Below are positions 16,540-24,860 of a stretch of DNA of 64,000 nt, one piece after another. The stretch is taken from assembly GCF_036311985.1 (NCBI RefSeq), contig NZ_JAZDCJ010000013.1, one strand, 5' to 3'. The translations under genes were made by a program, and so were the position numbers. Numbering within the stretch: the stretch's first letter is position 1; every line of letters starts with the position of its first letter. The notes under the pieces were generated by a model. The model was given only the letters and a program-made list of their open reading frames with translations, was not told the DNA's origin and made no database searches. The stretch comes from JAZDCJ01 sp036311985 (GTDB lineage Bacteria > Actinomycetota > Actinomycetes > Actinomycetales > Micrococcaceae).

Positions 16540-16905
16540 ACGCCCCGGCCACGCTGCCGGCCGCGGCGCCGGGAACCCCCAAGACTCCCGGCCACACGCC
16601 CTGCCTCCGCTGCCCACGAGGTGTGGCAAGCCGTGCCCCGGCTGGACCGGGGCATGGCGAATAGGCCGCTGACGGTTCAGCGGCCTCCTATGGCGTCCTG
16701 TGTTGCTAGTGGCCCCCACGTTGAATGCGCCGCGGACGATTTGTCGGCGGCTGCCCCTGGGCGGCGCACCTGCGCCGCCGTGTCAAACCGAGCACCCATG
16801 TGCCGGCTCCTTCCCCCCGAGGCCTCCCCCTAGAGGCCAAGAGCAATGCGGCCGATCCCCCCGGAAGGCCGCTGAATCCGAGTGTATCGGCGGATTCCCG
16901 GCCCG
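16540..16905 (-). promoter_or_regulatory. Promoter and long structured leader of the giant secreted protein
   Basis: On the minus strand, TTCACG (16905-16900) and TACACT (16882-16877), 17 bases apart, form a plausible promoter about 360 bases before the start codon. The leader contains consecutive hairpins: AGGCCGCTGA/TCAGCGGCCT with an ACCG loop (about 16664-16687), TGCCCCGG/CCGGGGCA (about 16635-16655), and CCGGGA/TCCCGG nearer the gene. No standard riboswitch class is recognised. The 512-base gap to the thiolase also holds that gene's promoter, which I cannot place with confidence. Confidence 0.45.
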
Positions 16906-17026
16906 TGAAGGGCGGCGACACAAAGTTTTACAAAGGCCCTTGTCAACACGGCGAGGCTCCCTGTGTCACGCGTCACGGTAGCCTTGTCGCACACGGCACT
17001 CCAGCACGAAAGCGAGCCAGAACACC

Positions 17027-18217
17027 ATGTCCTCCCCCCAGGAAGCAGTCATCGTCGGCGGCGCCCGGACGCCCTTCGGACGCCTCAAGGGCCAGCTCGC
17101 CCCACTCACCGCGGTCCAGCTCGGGGCGGCCGCCATCCGCGGCGCCCTCGAGAAGTCGGGCGTTCCCGCCTCCGCCGTCGGCGCCGTCGTCATGGGCCAC
17201 GTCGTCCAGGCCGGCTGCGGGCAGAACCCCGCCCGGCAGTCCGCCGTCGCCGCCGGGATCGGCTGGGACGTGCCCACCGTGACGATCAACAAGGTGTGCC
17301 TCTCCGGCCTCGCGGCCGTGACCGACGCAGCGCGGATCATCCGCCTCGGCGAGGCCGACGTCGTCGTCGCCGGCGGCCAGGAGTCGATGACCAACGGCCC
17401 CCACGTGCTCCCCGGCTCGCGCCAGGGCTGGACCTACGGCAACATCTCCGCGATCGACGCCGTCGCGCACGACGGCCTGACCGACGCCTTCGACGGCCAG
17501 TCCATGGGCGTGAGCACCGAGGCGAAGAACGGCGAGCTCGGCTGGGAGCGCGGGCCGCAGGACGAGGTCGCGGCCGCATCCCATGTCCGGGCGGCAGCCG
17601 CCCAGCGCGAGGGCGTCTTCGCCGAGGAGATCGTCGCCGTGGAGATCCCGCAGCGCAAGGGCGAGCCCCTGGTGCTCACCGCCGACGAGGGCGTCCGGCC
17701 GGACACGAGCGTCGAGTCCCTCGCCGCGCTGCGCCCCGCGTTCGCGAAGGACGGCACCATCACGGCCGGCAACTCCTCGCCGCTCTCCGACGGCGCCGCC
17801 GCCGTCGTCGTGGCCTCCCGCGCCTACGCCGAGGAGCACGGCCTCGAGGTCCTCGCCGTGATCGGCGAGCCCGGCCAGGTCGCCGGGCCGGACAACTCCC
17901 TGCACTCCCAGCCCTCCCACGCCATCGAATCCGCGCTGGCGAGGGCCGACTGGACCGTGGACCAGCTCGACTTCATCGAGGTCAACGAGGCCTTCGGCGC
18001 CGTGGCCTGCCAGTCGCTCAAGGACCTCGGCTACCCGCTCGAGAAGACCAACATCCATGGCGGGGCGATCGCGCTCGGCCACCCGATCGGCGCCTCCGGG
18101 GCACGACTGGCCCTCCACGCGGCGCTCGAGCTCCAGCGCCGCGGTTCCGGGCGCGCGGCCGTCAGCCTGTGCGGGGGCGGCGGTCAGGGCGAGGCCCTGC
18201 TGCTCTGGCGGGAGTAG
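17027..18217 (+). CDS. Acetyl-CoA acetyltransferase (thiolase family)
   Basis: Thiolase II, which condenses two acetyl-CoA to acetoacetyl-CoA or runs in reverse in beta-oxidation. It has 396 residues, the usual length. The acyl-accepting cysteine lies in NKVCLSGL near residue 89, the catalytic histidine in GGAIALGHPIGASGAR near residue 350, and the second cysteine in LCGGGGQGEA near residue 385. It stands alone, convergent with the acyltransferase gene, so a dedicated pathway cannot be read from the context. Biosynthetic and degradative roles are both possible. Confidence 0.92.
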   Translation: MSSPQEAVIVGGARTPFGRLKGQLAPLTAVQLGAAAIRGALEKSGVPASAVGAVVMGHVVQAGCGQNPARQSAVAAGIGWDVPTVTINKVCLSGLAAVTDAARIIRLGEADVVVAGGQESMTNGPHVLPGSRQGWTYGNISAIDAVAHDGLTDAFDGQSMGVSTEAKNGELGWERGPQDEVAAASHVRAAAAQREGVFAEEIVAVEIPQRKGEPLVLTADEGVRPDTSVESLAALRPAFAKDGTITAGNSSPLSDGAAAVVVASRAYAEEHGLEVLAVIGEPGQVAGPDNSLHSQPSHAIESALARADWTVDQLDFIEVNEAFGAVACQSLKDLGYPLEKTNIHGGAIALGHPIGASGARLALHAALELQRRGSGRAAVSLCGGGGQGEALLLWRE

Positions 18218-18222
18218 TCCTG

Positions 18223-18277
18223 CACACCGGACGACGCCGGCGCCCGCCTCGCGTGGGCACCGGCGTCGTCCGGTGTG
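18223..18277. terminator. Bidirectional terminator between thiolase and acyltransferase
   Basis: A perfect 18-bp stem joins 18223-18240 and 18260-18277, extended by an inner GCCC/GGGC pair. It lies in the 66-base gap between two convergent genes. The arm contains ACGACGCCGG, the same core as the rpoB-rpoC hairpin. Confidence 0.85.
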
Positions 18278-18283
18278 GCCGGC

Positions 18284-19561
18284 TCAGCGGCCGCGGACGA
18301 TCCCGCCGACGCTGTTGGGCAGCACCCTCACGGCCGGCGCCTCCATCACGCGGCGCGCGAAGGCCCGGGCCGGCGCGCGGCGGGCCTCGACCGCCTCGAC
18401 CAGTCGGGTCGCGGCCTGGCCGAGCCGGCGGCCGAAGCGCCGTTCGATGTGGCGGTGGACGAGGTAGGCGGCCGCACCCACGATCGCGATGACGAGTGGC
18501 AGGACCGCCCAGCGCGGCATCCACGGGCTCAACTGGTCGATGATCCACCAGCCCCACACCTGGTGCAGGAGGTACACGGGGTAGGTCAGGGCACCGGCCA
18601 GGGCCATCCCGGGGAGGGACACCGAGCGCAGGCGGGTCAGCGACAGGAGCGCGACGACGGCGAAGATCCCGGCGACGATCGCCCAGTAGACGGGCTCGGG
18701 CACCGAGTAGCCGACGAGCTCCTCGGCCTCCCTCGCCCCCGTGACGCCCGCGTGGTGGGCCGAGAGGACCACGTTCAAGCCGAGGACGGCCCAGCGCAGG
18801 GGCGTCTGGCCGAAGCGGTACATCAGGAACAGCACCATTCCGCCCGCGAAGAGCGGCGCGTACTCCGGCATCAGCGCGTGACTGAGGAAGTTCCCGGGAA
18901 GCAGCGGGGCCGCGAGGGCCGCGACGGGCCAGGCCGCGGCGAAGGCGAGGAGCCGGCGCGGGGTCTGCCAGCCCAGGAGCATCACGAGCAGCACGAGCGC
19001 GTAGAAGCGCAGCTCGGCCCAGAGCGTCCAGTAGACGCCGTCGACGTGCGGATTCCCGGTGCCGCCCTGCAGCATGGTCAGGTTCACGGCCCAGTCGACG
19101 TAGCTCAGCCGCTCCCCCATGGAGGGCCAGATGAAGAACACCAGGACGCCGGTGAGCAGCACCGCCGCCCAGTAGGCGGGGAACAGCCGGCCGATCCGCG
19201 AGCCGATGAAGCGGGCCGGCGACTTGCCATAGCTCGAGAGCAGGATCACGAAGCCGCTGATGACGAAGAAGAGCTGCACGCCCATGTTGCCGAAGAGCGT
19301 GAACCGCGACAGTACCGGCCACGCGTCCTTGGCGGGCTCGACGCCCCAGTGGCCGTGGTGCCACGCCGTGTAGTGGTAGAGGACCACGAGCAGGGCCGCC
19401 ACGAGCCGGAGCCCGTCGAGCAGGGCCAGGCGGGGGCCGCGTGCCGCGCCGGCGTCGCCGCCCGGGCTCCCGGCGGACCGTGCCGCGCCGGCAGCCGGGG
19501 ATGTTCCAGAGCCCGGTGACGCCCCGGCCCGCGGCGCCTCGATCGTCGTCGTCCTGCCCAT
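18284..19561 (-). CDS. Membrane acyltransferase of the OafA/acyltransferase-3 family
   Basis: An integral membrane O-acyltransferase that transfers acyl groups to surface polysaccharides, peptidoglycan or other glycoconjugates. It has 425 residues. A Gly/Ala-rich cytoplasmic N-terminus of about 40 residues leads to the family's DGLRLVAALLVVLYHY motif with its active-site His, followed by roughly ten hydrophobic helices and a basic C-terminal tail. It is separated from rplL by a strong terminator, so it has its own promoter. The acceptor substrate is unknown. Confidence 0.88.
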   Translation of the reverse strand: MGRTTTIEAPRAGASPGSGTSPAAGAARSAGSPGGDAGAARGPRLALLDGLRLVAALLVVLYHYTAWHHGHWGVEPAKDAWPVLSRFTLFGNMGVQLFFVISGFVILLSSYGKSPARFIGSRIGRLFPAYWAAVLLTGVLVFFIWPSMGERLSYVDWAVNLTMLQGGTGNPHVDGVYWTLWAELRFYALVLLVMLLGWQTPRRLLAFAAAWPVAALAAPLLPGNFLSHALMPEYAPLFAGGMVLFLMYRFGQTPLRWAVLGLNVVLSAHHAGVTGAREAEELVGYSVPEPVYWAIVAGIFAVVALLSLTRLRSVSLPGMALAGALTYPVYLLHQVWGWWIIDQLSPWMPRWAVLPLVIAIVGAAAYLVHRHIERRFGRRLGQAATRLVEAVEARRAPARAFARRVMEAPAVRVLPNSVGGIVRGR

Positions 19562-19693
19562 GGATCCTGCCCCTTCCGCTCCGGGAATCGCTCCGTTACC
19601 TTTTCGTGACCAATCAACCCTACCGGATTCCCGCCGTCGATTCCGTAACGCGCCTCACCCGGTCCGCTGCCGCCAGGTCCGCGGGGCATGCGA

Positions 19694-19727
19694 AAGGCCC
19701 CGCCCACCAGCAGGTGGGCGGGGCCTT
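19694..19727 (-). terminator. Terminator of rplJ-rplL
   Basis: Perfect 15-bp stem, 19694-19708 with 19713-19727, loop AGCA, beginning 18 bases past the rplL stop. A short TTT follows on the minus strand. Confidence 0.9.
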
Positions 19728-19744
19728 CGCGGCAGTCGGAACGA

Positions 19745-20122
19745 CTACTTGACGGTGACCGTGGCGCCGGCGGCCTCGAGGGCCTCCTTGGCCTTGTCAG
19801 CGGCTTCCTTGGTGGCGCCCTCGAGGACGGCCTTCGGAGCGGAGTCAACCAGGTCCTTGGCTTCCTTCAGACCCAGCGAGGTCAGCGCGCGGACCTCCTT
19901 GATGACGGCGATCTTCTTGTCGCCGGCGGCCTCGAGGACCACGTCGAACTCGGTCTTCTCCTCGGCGGCGGCCTCGCCGGCGCCGCCGGCCGGGCCGGCA
20001 ACGGCCACGGCGGCCGCGGTGACCTCGAAGGTCTCCTCGAAGGTCTTAACGAACTCGGAGAGCTCGATGATGGTCATTTCCTTGAAAGCCTCAAGGAGCT
20101 CTTCGGTGGTGAGCTTCGCCAT
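19745..20122 (-). CDS. rplL: 50S ribosomal protein L7/L12
   Basis: The stalk protein that recruits translational GTPases to the ribosome. It has 125 residues: the N-terminal dimerisation helix (residues 1-35), an Ala/Gly-rich flexible hinge (36-52), and the globular C-terminal domain with KTEFDVVLEAAGDKKIAVIKEVR and the GLKEAKDLVD helix. It follows rplJ after 68 bases on the same transcript. Confidence 0.98.
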   Translation of the reverse strand: MAKLTTEELLEAFKEMTIIELSEFVKTFEETFEVTAAAVAVAGPAGGAGEAAAEEKTEFDVVLEAAGDKKIAVIKEVRALTSLGLKEAKDLVDSAPKAVLEGATKEAADKAKEALEAAGATVTVK

Positions 20123-20190
20123 GGTGTGGCGTCCTTTCCGTGGGGCGGAATCCGTGGGATCCGCGAGTTTGGGGGTGGGGTGAAGAAGGC

Positions 20191-20760
20191 CTAGGCCTCT
20201 TCGGTGGCAGCTTCGGCAGCGGGTGCTTCCTCGGCCTCAGCGGCGGGAGCCTCGGCCGGAGCCGGCGCAGCGCCACCTTCTTCTTCGAGCTTCAGGCGCA
20301 GGGCATCGATGATGCGCGCAGCGGCGGATGCCGGGGCCTTGAGCACACCGGCCACGCGGGACAGCTGGAACTCGCGGGACTCCAGGGCGGCCAGGGCGGC
20401 CACCTCGGAAGCGTCCATGGCCTTGCCCTCGAAGTAGCCGGTCTTGATGACCAGCTGCTTGTTGTCCTTGGCGAATTCCGTGAGGCTCTTGGCAGCGGCC
20501 ACGGCATCGCCCTTGATGAAGGCGATGGCGGTGGGGCCGGCAAGCTGGCCATCGAACGCGTCGATGCCCGCTTCCTTGGCTGCAATGCCCGTGAGGGTGT
20601 TCTTCACGACCGCGTACTTGGTCTCCTGACCCAGCGAGCGGCGCAACTCCTTGAGCTGTGCAACGGAAAGCCCGCGGTATTCGGTCAGGACAGCGGCGGT
20701 CGACTCCTTGAAGTCGGCGGTGATCTCCTCGACTGCGGAAACCTTGTTCGGCGTTGCCAT
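20191..20760 (-). CDS. rplJ: 50S ribosomal protein L10
   Basis: L10 anchors the L7/L12 stalk and, with L12, represses its own mRNA. It has 189 residues from the ATG at 20760, which has AAGGAGG upstream; a longer in-frame extension lacks a ribosome site. The N-terminal globular domain contains the conserved YRGLSVAQLKELRR near residue 30. The C-terminal 40 residues are an Ala/Glu-rich tail where L12 dimers bind. Expression is controlled by the leader attenuator at 20826-20900. Confidence 0.97.
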   Translation of the reverse strand: MATPNKVSAVEEITADFKESTAAVLTEYRGLSVAQLKELRRSLGQETKYAVVKNTLTGIAAKEAGIDAFDGQLAGPTAIAFIKGDAVAAAKSLTEFAKDNKQLVIKTGYFEGKAMDASEVAALAALESREFQLSRVAGVLKAPASAAARIIDALRLKLEEEGGAAPAPAEAPAAEAEEAPAAEAATEEA

Positions 20761-20825
20761 AACCCTCCTTCCGGGGATTGATTCGGTCGTCGACCAGTCC
20801 CCGAGGCCCGGGTGGGCCTGCACAT

Positions 20826-20900
20826 AAAAAACGCCCCGGGCAGGTGCACGGGGCTTCGCCTGGCTCCGGGTTACCGGAGCGGCTTGGTTCGTTCACCTGC
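20826..20900 (-). promoter_or_regulatory. L10 leader attenuator
   Basis: On the minus strand, GCAGGTG (20900-20894) can pair with CACCTGC (20846-20840) to close the L10-binding structure, which contains the GCTCCGG/CCGGAGC hairpin and the AGGCGAAGCC segment typical of the L10 leader family. CACCTGC also lies in the loop of an intrinsic terminator, GCCCCG/CGGGGC (20854-20849 and 20838-20833), followed by TTTTTT (20831-20826). The two folds exclude each other, as expected for L10-dependent attenuation of rplJL. Confidence 0.8.
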
Positions 20901-21000
20901 GTGGGCCGTCCTGAATGAGGAACTTTCGGATGCCGCCCCGGGCACCGGAGAATCCGGATTCCTGATGGGATGGCATCGACCGACGGTCTTTGGTGACTCA

Positions 21001-21030
21001 AGCATAACGTGGGGCCGCCGCGGCGGCCAA
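21001..21030 (-). promoter_or_regulatory. Candidate rplJL promoter
   Basis: TTGGCC (21030-21025) and TATGCT (21006-21001) on the minus strand are 18 bases apart, about 100 bases before the L10 leader. The match is moderate. The rest of the 522-base gap 20761-21282 holds the leader (20826-20900) and an inverted repeat (21129-21161); no gene is seen. Confidence 0.5.
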
Positions 21031-21128
21031 ATCGAGGCCCTGGAACACGCGAAGGGTGCCTGGACGAACGAGGACCGGACCACCCGCGCCACTTGGGGGA
21101 CAGCGGGGGTGGCCCGGCCTCTCTATTC

Positions 21129-21161
21129 GTTACGGTGCGGCTTGGGGGAACGCACCGTAAC
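21129..21161. repeat. 11-bp inverted repeat upstream of rplJ
   Basis: GTTACGGTGCG (21129-21139) and CGCACCGTAAC (21151-21161) are perfect complements around an 11-base loop. It lies about 120 bases past the GNAT stop and about 100 bases before the candidate rplJL promoter. It could terminate the GNAT transcript or serve as an operator. No T-run follows. Confidence 0.6.
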
Positions 21162-21282
21162 TCCATCGCAACCGGAGGCTTGGGGAACCTACCGGCGCGG
21201 ACTGCGCTCGCACACGCAGGCTGGGATTGTGAATCACCAACACCACAAGGTTAGCAGCATGCGGGCCGCCTGAACCAACCTC

Positions 21283-22413
21283 TCACCGCCGATTCACCGC
21301 ACTTTTTTGCCATGCGCCTTCGGAATGCACCGGCACGAATCCCATGGCGACGTTGATGGCGAGCATGTGCTCGTTTTCCTCGGCGTTCCACGTGTAGACG
21401 CGTCCGACATGGGGAAACGCTTCCAGCGTCCTCTTCAGGTTCACGGTCTTGACGAGCATGCCGAGCCGGTGGCCCCGGTGGCCGCCCATCACGAGGGTGT
21501 CCTCCTGATAGGCCACCGTGGGCTTCTCGCGCATGACAAGCAACACAGTAAAGGCCACCAGATCGCCGCTCGCGCGGTGCACGGCACACGTCGTGACGAG
21601 CTCGTTGTCCCGACGCTCGTCCCGGTCCTCGGCCGTGCGCAGCCGCGCCTCGTCCCAGACCGACTCCTCCCACTCGAGCCCGCCCAGGGGAGGATCGACG
21701 TCCATGCGCTCCACCATGCGGCAGTAGTCCTCGACGGCGTCCTCCGGGACGCGCCCGACCCAGCTGACGACGTCGTACTCCTCCTCCGACGCGGCCCTCG
21801 CCCGGGCCTCCAGGTCCTCGAGCAGCCCCGCGGGCCGCGGGAGGTCCATGCGGCTCACCCGCTCGACCTGCTTGAGCTCCATGCCCAGGGAGCGGGCGAA
21901 CAACGTCGTCGGGGAATCGGCCGGCACGGCGCCGTCGCCCTTGCTCGGAAGCACGAGCGAGCCCTCGGGCCCCTCGCCCGGCAGCGGCGCCGTCGGATAG
22001 TCGACCCAGGCATTGAGCCGCGTGCGTCCGAGGTCCACGCACGCGTCCTCGGCCGCCCGGAAGAGCGCCGTGCCGATTCCCCGGCGCCGGTGCGCCGGGT
22101 CGACGGCGACATAGGCGATCGCCATGTCCGTGTTCTCGGCCAGCGGCAAGTGCACCGCGGCGACCCCGATGATCCTGCCGGCCCCGTCCCGTGCCGCGAA
22201 GCGCAGCGACCGCGTGTACGGCGTCTCCTCGTGGCCCACGAGCGCCCGTACCGGGCCCTCGATGAAGTCGCCATGGCCAAGGACCCCGGCCTGCGAGGAC
22301 TCGACGAGCTCGACGGAGGCGATGTAGTCCCCGGCCCCGGGCGCGTCGAGCGACGGCGGGATGGGCAGCTCGGCGACGGTGAACCCGCGGGTGGCGGGGG
22401 CGGTGGTGTCCAT
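21283..22413 (-). CDS. Tandem GNAT-family N-acetyltransferase
   Basis: A predicted acetyl-CoA-dependent acyltransferase with two GNAT folds. It has 376 residues from the ATG at 22413, chosen for GAGGAA six bases upstream. The N-terminal fold shows VDPAHRRRGIGTALFRAAE (residues ~105-123), the acetyl-CoA pyrophosphate loop. The C-terminal fold has GGHRGHRLGMLVKTVNL and NAEENEHMLAINVAMGFVP, the second CoA loop and the Asn/Leu helix. The substrate is unknown. It interrupts the ribosomal block between rplA and rplJ but has its own promoter and a perfect palindrome upstream, so it is probably regulated separately. Confidence 0.85.
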   Translation of the reverse strand: MDTTAPATRGFTVAELPIPPSLDAPGAGDYIASVELVESSQAGVLGHGDFIEGPVRALVGHEETPYTRSLRFAARDGAGRIIGVAAVHLPLAENTDMAIAYVAVDPAHRRRGIGTALFRAAEDACVDLGRTRLNAWVDYPTAPLPGEGPEGSLVLPSKGDGAVPADSPTTLFARSLGMELKQVERVSRMDLPRPAGLLEDLEARARAASEEEYDVVSWVGRVPEDAVEDYCRMVERMDVDPPLGGLEWEESVWDEARLRTAEDRDERRDNELVTTCAVHRASGDLVAFTVLLVMREKPTVAYQEDTLVMGGHRGHRLGMLVKTVNLKRTLEAFPHVGRVYTWNAEENEHMLAINVAMGFVPVHSEGAWQKSAVNRR

Positions 22414-22438
22414 GACGGTTCCTCGGCAAGGTAGGAGA

Positions 22439-22491
22439 TGTGATTGAGATTTCTCAATCACACTTTAGACCCAGCCCGCGGAACCTGGCAA
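22439..22491 (-). promoter_or_regulatory. Promoter and perfect palindromic operator of the GNAT gene
   Basis: On the minus strand, TTGCCA and TAAAGT are 18 bases apart (about 22491-22462). The palindrome at 22439-22462, with 11-bp arms TGTGATTGAGA/TCTCAATCACA around a TT centre, covers the expected start of transcription. The TTGAGA..TCTCAA core resembles MarR-family sites. The regulator is not adjacent. Confidence 0.65.
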
Positions 22492-22509
22492 TGGCCCCGG
22501 CGACAAAAA

Positions 22510-22545
22510 GCAGGGCCCGTTCCGCCGAAGCGGAACGGGCCCTGC
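22510..22545 (-). terminator. Intrinsic terminator after rplA
   Basis: Perfect 16-bp stem (22510-22525 with 22530-22545), CGAA loop, followed on the minus strand by CTTTTTG. This is the clearest rho-independent terminator in the window and ends the secE-nusG-rplK-rplA transcript. Confidence 0.95.
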
Positions 22546-22578
22546 CGGACCTGACCGGCCGTGCGGCCGGAGGGGGTC

Positions 22579-23283
22579 CTAGGCGCCGACGACCTTGGTC
22601 ACGTTCGGGTCCACGGGGATGCCCGGGCCGAAGGTGGTGGAGACGGTGGCCTTCTGGATGTAGCGGCCCTTGGAAGCGGACGGCTTCAGGCGGAGCACTT
22701 CCTCCAGCGCCGCGGCGTAGTTCTCCGCGAGCTTGTCCTGCTCGAAGGAGACCTTGCCGATGATGAAGTGGAGGTTGGAGTGCTTGTCGACGCGGAAGTC
22801 GATCTTGCCGCCCTTGATGTCGTTGACGGCCTTGGCGACGTCCATGGTCACCGTGCCGACCTTCGGGTTCGGCATCAGGTTGCGGGGGCCGAGGACCTTG
22901 CCCAGGCGGCCGACCTTGCCCATGAGGTCCGGGGTCGCCACGGCGGCGTCGAAGTCGGTCCAGCCGCCCGCGATCTTCTCGATCAGGTCGTCGGAGCCGA
23001 CGAAGTCGGCGCCGGCGGCGATCGCGGCCTCGGCCTTGTCGCCGTTCGCGAAGACCAGGACGCGGGCGGTCTTGCCCGTGCCGTGCGGGAGGTTCACCGT
23101 GCCGCGGACCATCTGGTCCGCCTTGCGCGGGTCGACGCCCAGGCGGAAGGCGACCTCGACGGTCGCGTCCGTCTTGGCGGAACCGGTCTCGCGGGCCAGG
23201 GCGATCGCCTCGACCGGGGTGTAGACCTTGTCGCCGTCGATCTTGGCGACGGCTGCCTCGTATGCTTTGCTGCGCTTTGCCAT
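22579..23283 (-). CDS. rplA: 50S ribosomal protein L1
   Basis: L1 binds 23S rRNA in the mobile L1 stalk and represses its own operon. It has 234 residues, standard length, with the signature GLMGKVGRLGKVLGPRNLMPNPKVGT-type region around residues 120-145 and the N-terminal KAYEAAVAKID start. It lies 141 bases after rplK, a gap that contains a two-tier hairpin. Confidence 0.98.
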   Translation of the reverse strand: MAKRSKAYEAAVAKIDGDKVYTPVEAIALARETGSAKTDATVEVAFRLGVDPRKADQMVRGTVNLPHGTGKTARVLVFANGDKAEAAIAAGADFVGSDDLIEKIAGGWTDFDAAVATPDLMGKVGRLGKVLGPRNLMPNPKVGTVTMDVAKAVNDIKGGKIDFRVDKHSNLHFIIGKVSFEQDKLAENYAAALEEVLRLKPSASKGRYIQKATVSTTFGPGIPVDPNVTKVVGA

Positions 23284-23339
23284 CTGCTTGTTCTCCTTAT
23301 GCAGTCGTGGTCTCGTGGATCGCGCTCGACCCTGCCACT

Positions 23340-23381
23340 ACGACGGCGGTGGCGCGCACCCTCGGTGCGTTTCGCCGTCGT
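23340..23381 (-). promoter_or_regulatory. Two-tier hairpin between rplK and rplA
   Basis: ACGACGGCG (23340-23348) pairs with CGCCGTCGT (23373-23381), and inside it CGCACC (23355-23360) pairs with GGTGCG (23364-23369), with an asymmetric internal loop. There is no T-run. It could be the L1 autoregulatory site or a partial attenuator. Confidence 0.5.
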
Positions 23382-23424
23382 TTCCTCTGGTTGGATTGCC
23401 TCCGGTGGGAGGCGGGGGTGGGTG

Positions 23425-23856
23425 TTAGCCCTCGACCGTGATGCCCATGGAGCGGGCGGTGCCGGCGATGATCTTGGCCGCGGCCTTGATGTCGTTGGCG
23501 TTGAGGTCTTCCATCTTGGTCGTCGCGATCTCCTCGACCTGCGCCTGGGTCAGCTTCGCCACCTTGTCGGTGTGCGGGGTGGCCGATCCCTTGGCGACGC
23601 CTGCGGCCTTCTTGATCAGCTCGGCTGCCGGCGGGGTCTTGGTGATGAAGGTGAAGGAGCGGTCTTCGTAGACCGTGATCTCCACGGGGATCACATTGCC
23701 GCGCTGCGCTTCGGTGGCGGCGTTGTAAGCCTTGCAGAACTCCATGATGTTGACACCGTGCTGACCAAGCGCGGGACCGATCGGCGGGGCCGGGTTGGCG
23801 GCACCTGCCTGGATCTGCAGCTTGATGAGGCCGGTGACCTTTTTCTTCGGGGCCAT
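23425..23856 (-). CDS. rplK: 50S ribosomal protein L11
   Basis: L11 forms the GTPase-associated centre with 23S rRNA and is needed for RelA activation. It has 143 residues, normal, with the N-terminal [20 protein letters not shown] motif (thiopeptide-binding loop) and the C-terminal rRNA-binding GTARSMGI. It follows nusG after 128 bases; that gap contains a GGCCGCCG/CGGCGGCC hairpin (23916-23936). Confidence 0.98.
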
Positions 23857-23984
23857 GTCGGGTCCTTCTTCTCATTGCGTTTCCCTGGGACACAGGAGCG
23901 TGCTCCAGGGGGTTGGCCGCCGTGGCGCGGCGGCCGGATCGCCGGCACCGGTAAAGCGGCCGGTGGAGGCGAGGTCTTGGGTGG

Positions 23985-24860
23985 CTACTGGATCTTGGTG
24001 ACCTGGTTGAAGGACAGGGTCACCGGCGTCTCGCGCTCGAAGATCGAGACGAGGACCACCAGCTGCTGGGACTCCAGCTTGATCTCGGAGATCGTCGCCG
24101 GAAGGGTCTCGAACGGGCCGTCGTTGACGGTCACCGACTCGCCGACCGTGAAGTCGACGTTCACCTGGGTGATCGGAGCGCGGCCCGGCTTGGTGGACGC
24201 GGCCTGCTCCTCCGTGATGATCGTGTGCTCGAGCATCGAGAACACCTCGTCGAGGCTCAACGGCACCGGATCGTGGGCGTTGCCGACGAAGCCCGTCACG
24301 CCCGGGGTGTGGCGCACGGCGCCCCACGAGGCGTCGGTGAGCTCCATGCGCACGAGCACGTAGCCGGGAATGCGGACGCGGCGGACGATCTTGCGCGTCG
24401 TGTTCTTGATCTCCACGACCTCTTCCATCGGCACCTGGATCTCGTAGATGAAATCCTCCATGCCGAGGGTCTGGATGCGGGTCTCCAGGTTCACCTTCAC
24501 GCGGTTCTCGTAGCCGGCGTAGGAGTGGATGACGTACCAGTCGCCCGGCTGGCGGCGCAGCTGGGTGCGGAACTCCTCCTTGGGGTCCACCTCCGGCGCG
24601 GCCTCGGCGCCTTCCGCGTCGTCCTCCCCGCCGAGCGCCTCGGCGTCGTCGTCTGCGGAGTCGGCGTAGTCGTCCGCCTCGTCCTGCCCGGCCTCCGCGT
24701 CGTCGCCGTCGGCTCCGGACACCACGTCCTCCGTGACGGCGTCCGCGGACGCGTCATCGCCGGAAACGACGGAATCGGCCGACGCCAGCTCGGCGTCGAC
24801 CTCGGTGGCCTGGTCAGCGGACTCGCCGTTGACCTGCGCTTCGAGTTCCTTCTCGGACAC
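23985..24860 (-). CDS. nusG: Transcription termination/antitermination factor NusG
   Basis: NusG binds RNA polymerase and couples it to Rho or the ribosome. It has 291 residues, longer than the ~180 of E. coli because of an acidic, Asp/Glu/Ala-rich N-terminal extension of about 100 residues, a known actinobacterial trait. The NGN domain starts at DWYVIHSYAGYENRVK (about residue 108). The KOW domain is C-terminal (VGESVTVNDGPF near residue 240). It lies between secE and rplK in the usual order. Confidence 0.97.
   Translation of the reverse strand: MSEKELEAQVNGESADQATEVDAELASADSVVSGDDASADAVTEDVVSGADGDDAEAGQDEADDYADSADDDAEALGGEDDAEGAEAAPEVDPKEEFRTQLRRQPGDWYVIHSYAGYENRVKVNLETRIQTLGMEDFIYEIQVPMEEVVEIKNTTRKIVRRVRIPGYVLVRMELTDASWGAVRHTPGVTGFVGNAHDPVPLSLDEVFSMLEHTIITEEQAASTKPGRAPITQVNVDFTVGESVTVNDGPFETLPATISEIKLESQQLVVLVSIFERETPVTLSFNQVTKIQ

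Noticed and set aside
12099..16664. Long open frames opposite and out of phase with the giant secreted protein
   Set aside because: Low-complexity Arg/Gly/Asp sequence without a ribosome site or motifs; the minus-strand frame has the signal peptide, repeats and conserved cysteines.
16540..16860. c-di-AMP (ydaO-type) riboswitch in the leader of the giant exoprotein
   Set aside because: Some G-rich words and a CCGCCGACA segment are similar, but the conserved GGTGAA and ACAGCTAACC blocks are missing.
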